In this document: positions 6,233 to 8,451 of the stretch, one piece after another | Numbering within the stretch: position 1 is the first letter of the stretch | Layout of the letters: the number at the start of each line of letters is the position of its first letter | NCBI GenBank assembly: GCA_005801025.1 | Contig: SYDZ01000268.1 | Coordinates: 1-8,451 of the forward strand | From: Actinomycetota bacterium | GTDB taxonomy: Bacteria; Actinomycetota; Acidimicrobiia; Acidimicrobiales; Ilumatobacteraceae | DNA: 8,451 nucleotides | Direction of reading: 5' to 3' | Translations under genes and position numbers: made by a program | Notes under the pieces: model-generated | Seen by the model: only the letters and a program-made list of their open reading frames with translations | Database searches by the model: none | What the model was told of the DNA's origin: nothing

Positions 6233-6895
6233 TCATTGGCGAACATGCGGTGACATGAGAGCGACTGGTAGACCAAGACCAACTTCTTTTTTTACAGATG
6301 CAATACGTCGCCCAGGCTGCACTGCTGAACGTGGCTCGCTGACAGCATCGGGTCCAAGCCAACTGACGGTGGCGTCAAGATCGGCAACAACGAAAACTAG
6401 ACCCCAAATCGCTGCGCGAGTTTCGGGGGCAAGATCAGGTCGCTCAAGTATCTCCAAGATGATCGGACCAGCGCGATGAAATCCCTGACGCATTCCATGA
6501 CCCGCTTCACGAATACGCTTCAGCGGAAGATGCATCGAATCAGATATGGCCCCACTGGTCCGGTCCAGAGAGCCAGTCGTGATCACAATGTGATCAATTG
6601 ACAGCACCCCAAGGGTATTTTCCGACTCAGGCTTGGGATGGGGAGCGTCAGTCACATGAGTCGGCACACCATCCATTGACGTCAATGGGGCATCCGCAAC
6701 CAGTGTCCAGCCCACCACGCTCGACTCAACCGAAGTTTCACTCGAGGATTCAACGAAACGTAAACCCAGGCCAGCGATCCACACAAAAGGCACCGACGAG
6801 CCATCACCTTGTTGAACATTGCCGACGTGGCAACCTAGGTGTCTCCAGGCTTCGCTTGACGATGACAACCACAAATCCGCGATTGTCGTCATCAT
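6233..6895 (-). CDS. VOC (glyoxalase-fold) family protein
   Basis: A 220-residue cytoplasmic protein with two likely beta-alpha-beta-beta-beta units. The N-terminal part (about 1-95) starts IADLWLSSSSEAWRHLG, resembling a degenerate first unit. The second part begins IDHIVITTGSLDRTSGAI (H102) and continues with PLKRIRE, FHRAGPIILEIL (E148), a gap, then AAIWGLVFVVADLDATVSWLG, ending with PVALMSPH. H102 and E148 sit where metal ligands usually lie in VOC enzymes, but the other unit lacks obvious counterparts, so a metal site is uncertain. The family includes glyoxalases, dioxygenases and resistance proteins, and the substrate cannot be inferred. Start ATG 6895 has AAGGGG ending 6 nt upstream; a second ATG at 6892 follows immediately. 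It lies 88 bp downstream of the bL37-like gene on the same strand and converges on the nuclease gene with 15 bp between stops. Confidence 0.8.
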   Translation of the reverse strand: MMTTIADLWLSSSSEAWRHLGCHVGNVQQGDGSSVPFVWIAGLGLRFVESSSETSVESSVVGWTLVADAPLTSMDGVPTHVTDAPHPKPESENTLGVLSIDHIVITTGSLDRTSGAISDSMHLPLKRIREAGHGMRQGFHRAGPIILEILERPDLAPETRAAIWGLVFVVADLDATVSWLGPDAVSEPRSAVQPGRRIASVKKEVGLGLPVALMSPHVRQ

Positions 6896-6943
6896 GAACA
6901 GCCCCTTGAAGTAGATCCGGCCTAACTATTACGCAATACCTGA

Positions 6944-6956
6944 GCGCCGAAGGCGC
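6944..6956 (-). terminator. Short GC hairpin between the bL37-like and VOC genes
   Basis: GCGCC and GGCGC (6944-6948 and 6952-6956) form a perfect 5-bp stem with a 3-nt loop, 28 bp after the bL37-like stop on the - strand. No U-tract follows on either strand, so this is at best a weak terminator, a pause site or a 3' end stabiliser for the short mRNA. Confidence 0.25.
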
Positions 6957-6983
6957 ACATCAGACGAAACGAAAAATAGAGAC

Positions 6984-7070
6984 TTAGCCACGACCCATGT
7001 TTGGACGCTTACCGTGGTTCGCCTTTGAGCGGCGGAGCCTTGCTTTACGCTTTTTGGTCTTCTTCGACAT
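6984..7070 (-). CDS. 50S ribosomal protein bL37-like, 28 aa
   Basis: A very short gene: ATG at 7070, TAA at 6984-6986, 28 codons. The product begins MSKKTKKRKARLRRSK and ends ANHGKRPNMGRG. About half the residues are Lys or Arg, and the ANHGKRPN segment near the C terminus is, from memory, the hallmark of the tiny actinobacterial large-subunit protein bL37 found in mycobacterial ribosome structures, where it lies against 23S rRNA. The extra MGRG tail is unusual compared with what I remember. Upstream on the - strand, TAGGAT (7080-7085) ends 9 nt before the ATG and may be a ribosome site or a -10 box. The gene is divergent from ychF, another translation factor. It could be confused with other tiny basic ribosomal proteins (bS22, bTHX, COX24-like), but the ANHGKRPN signature favours bL37. 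Confidence 0.72.
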   Translation of the reverse strand: MSKKTKKRKARLRRSKANHGKRPNMGRG

Positions 7071-7168
7071 AGATCTCAGATCCTACAGCCCTTGTTGCCA
7101 GAACGAACTAGGTGATCGATGAATCCCGATATTATTTGGTGGAACTGGTGGGTAGCCTGCCAAGCGTT
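7071..7168. promoter_or_regulatory. Divergent promoter region, bL37-like / ychF
   Basis: This 98-bp gap must drive the bL37-like gene leftward and ychF rightward. On the - strand TAGGAT (7080-7085) is a candidate -10, with only a poor -35. On the + strand TATTAT (7130-7135) is a candidate -10 that would give a leader of about 27 nt to the ychF ATG at 7169; its -35 position (ACTAGG) is weak. No operator palindrome or riboswitch-like structure was seen. Confidence 0.3.
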
Positions 7169-8257
7169 ATGGAACGCTTCGGTCTAGTCGGTCTTCCCAA
7201 TGCAGGTAAAAGTTCGCTGTACAACGCTCTGACCGGAGGAGGAGCTCTAGCTGCCCCCTACGCCTTTGCCACAAAAGATCCAAACATTGGAGTCGCTAAG
7301 GTTCCTGATGATCGCGTTGATCGCCTAGGTGTGATGTCCAAAACTAAAACCTTGATTCACGCTTCAGTTCAAGTGGTTGACATCGGGGGTCTTGTTGAGG
7401 GAGCCAGCAAGGGCGAAGGTCTTGGCAACAAGTTTCTTGCCAACATTCGCGAAGTGGACGCCATTGTCCTTGTACTTCGTGCCTTTGAAGATGATGATGT
7501 CCCTGGACCATCAGATCCGCTTGAGCATTTGCGAGTCGTTGAGATTGAACTTGCTCTCGCAGACTTGGAAACCGTCGAAAAGCGTCTCAAGCAAGCTACT
7601 CGTCAAGCAAAACTTGACAAGGATGCCGCCGCCGAAGTTGAACCGCTGCAGGCCGCCTACGACGCTCTCAGTCAAGGACTTCCCCTATATCGCGCTGGAC
7701 TTTCTGAAGATTTCCGCGCAGTACTCAAGCCGTATTTCTTACTCACCAACCGATCTGTTCTCGCAGTCGTCAATGTTGGCGAGAATGAACTCGACAAGAT
7801 TCCTGCCATGGAAAAGATTGTGCGCGACGAATTCTCCACGGCTGGTGCAAATGTTGAGGTCATCGGAATGTGCGTGCAGTTAGAAGCCGAAGCAGCCACG
7901 ATTGTGGATCCCGTCGAACGAGCCGAAATGCTCGAAGGTTTCGGACTTGGCGAAGGTGCTTTGTTCCGTATGGTTCGTAGCGCATATCACCTTTTGGGCC
8001 TACGGACTTACTTCACCACAGGTGAAAAGGAAACTCGGGCTTGGACCTTCTACGCAGGATCAAGTGCCCCCGAGTGCGCAGGTCGCATTCACACCGATTT
8101 CCAACGCGGCTTCATCAAAGCCGAAGTTATTCACTGGGATGAACTTCTTGAACTTGGGGCTTGGAATAAGGCCAAAGAAGTTGGCAAGATTCGTATTGAA
8201 GGTAAGGAATATCATCCCATTGACGGCGACGTCATGGAGTTTCGCTTCAATGTCTAA
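7169..8257 (+). CDS. ychF: YchF/OLA1 family ribosome-associated P-loop ATPase
   Basis: A 362-residue cytoplasmic protein of the Obg-related YchF family, which hydrolyses ATP rather than GTP and binds the 70S ribosome in translation and stress control. Visible: P-loop GLPNAGKSS at residues 8-16; a switch II region DIGGLVEGASKGEGLGN from D71 (usually DIAGL); a coiled-coil-like helical stretch about 120-165; NVGE at 202-205 replacing the G4 motif NKxD, the basis of ATP preference; and a C-terminal TGS domain from about 279 (LRTYFTTGEKETRAWTF, PECAGRIHTDFQRGFIKAEVI). The length matches the usual 363. The frame is open to a GTG at 7112, but ATG 7169 puts MERFGLVGLPNAGKS at the family's normal N terminus and is preferred, although its ribosome site is weak. 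Followed 26 bp later by the DUF192 gene on the same strand, probably co-transcribed. Confidence 0.95.
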   Translation: MERFGLVGLPNAGKSSLYNALTGGGALAAPYAFATKDPNIGVAKVPDDRVDRLGVMSKTKTLIHASVQVVDIGGLVEGASKGEGLGNKFLANIREVDAIVLVLRAFEDDDVPGPSDPLEHLRVVEIELALADLETVEKRLKQATRQAKLDKDAAAEVEPLQAAYDALSQGLPLYRAGLSEDFRAVLKPYFLLTNRSVLAVVNVGENELDKIPAMEKIVRDEFSTAGANVEVIGMCVQLEAEAATIVDPVERAEMLEGFGLGEGALFRMVRSAYHLLGLRTYFTTGEKETRAWTFYAGSSAPECAGRIHTDFQRGFIKAEVIHWDELLELGAWNKAKEVGKIRIEGKEYHPIDGDVMEFRFNV

Positions 8258-8283
8258 AATTTGTATACCAAAGGAGCTCGGTC

Positions 8284-8451
8284 ATGAAATCCAGTGGAGC
8301 ATGGCTTGTATCTGAGGGACGCGTTTTAGCGAGTGCCGAAATCGCCGCTGATTCCAAATCAAGGCGCCGAGGTTTGATCGGACGCGATCATCTTGACGGT
8401 GCCATCGTCATTTTCCCGTGCCGCTGGATTCATACCTTTGGCGTGAAGTTC
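8284..8451 (+). CDS. DUF192 family protein, N-terminal part (partial at 3' end)
   Basis: Fifty-six codons are present before the window ends. The product starts MKSSGAWLVSEGRVLASAEI and continues with the signature SRRRGLIGRD (residues 26-35), then LDGAIVIFPCRWIHTFGVKF. The RGLxGR and HTFxM/V-K/RF elements are typical of DUF192, a small family of about 110-150 residues of unknown biochemical role. No signal peptide is seen at this start, unlike many proteobacterial members. ATG 8284 is supported by a strong ribosome site AAGGAG (8271-8276), 7 nt upstream. It sits 26 bp downstream of ychF in the same direction, with no terminator between, so co-transcription is likely. GTATAC at 8263-8268 is a short palindrome and might be part of an extra promoter, but nothing firm supports this. 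Confidence 0.82.
   Translation, partial: MKSSGAWLVSEGRVLASAEIAADSKSRRRGLIGRDHLDGAIVIFPCRWIHTFGVKF

Noticed and set aside
6263..6293. TGGT/ACCA repeats followed by seven T (6287-6293), a possible terminator of the nuclease gene.
   Set aside because: The stem is only 4 bp and lies within the VOC coding frame; too weak to call.

Overview
The window reads as an ordinary, densely packed chromosomal segment of a moderate-GC actinobacterium. My best guess is class Acidimicrobiia, for example a freshwater or marine lineage. This is inferred from a 28-codon bL37-like ribosomal protein gene, an actinobacterial-type PD-(D/E)XK/Fe-S nuclease, a VOC protein and a DUF192 protein typical of actinobacteria. 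No mobile element, CRISPR array, integrase or phage gene is visible, and codon use looks uniform by eye.

Layout from left to right. (1) The 3' end of argG (arginine biosynthesis, long E. coli-like form) on the + strand converges on an M20 zinc carboxypeptidase on the - strand. (2) The M20 gene is divergent, with 41 bp between start codons, from a large + strand lipoprotein hydrolase of the CocE/NonD (S15) family. The two make a divergent pair of hydrolase genes, one probably cytoplasmic and one lipid-anchored outside the membrane. (3) A - strand block follows. In its direction of transcription it runs: a 109-residue conserved hypothetical gene, tRNA-Leu(UAA), a 108-residue basic hypothetical gene, and a small lipoprotein with a cupredoxin-like domain. 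(4) Divergent from the 109-residue gene is a + strand RecB/Cas4-like nuclease with four cysteines placed as in Fe-S nucleases. (5) A - strand VOC (glyoxalase-fold) gene lies behind a tiny - strand gene for a bL37-like ribosomal protein. (6) Divergent from these, the + strand carries ychF, the universally conserved translation-associated ATPase, and the start of a DUF192 gene that runs off the window.

Almost every base is coding. The largest non-coding stretches are about 90-100 bp and hold divergent promoters. Several - strand units and the nuclease gene have a TAnnnT -10-like hexamer 6-9 nt in front of the start codon or tRNA, which suggests leaderless or nearly leaderless transcripts. I found no convincing evidence of a new multi-gene system. 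The items most worth a second look are the divergent nuclease / 109-residue gene pair, the cysteine-free cupredoxin-like lipoprotein, the tiny ribosomal protein gene, and the leaderless promoter pattern.
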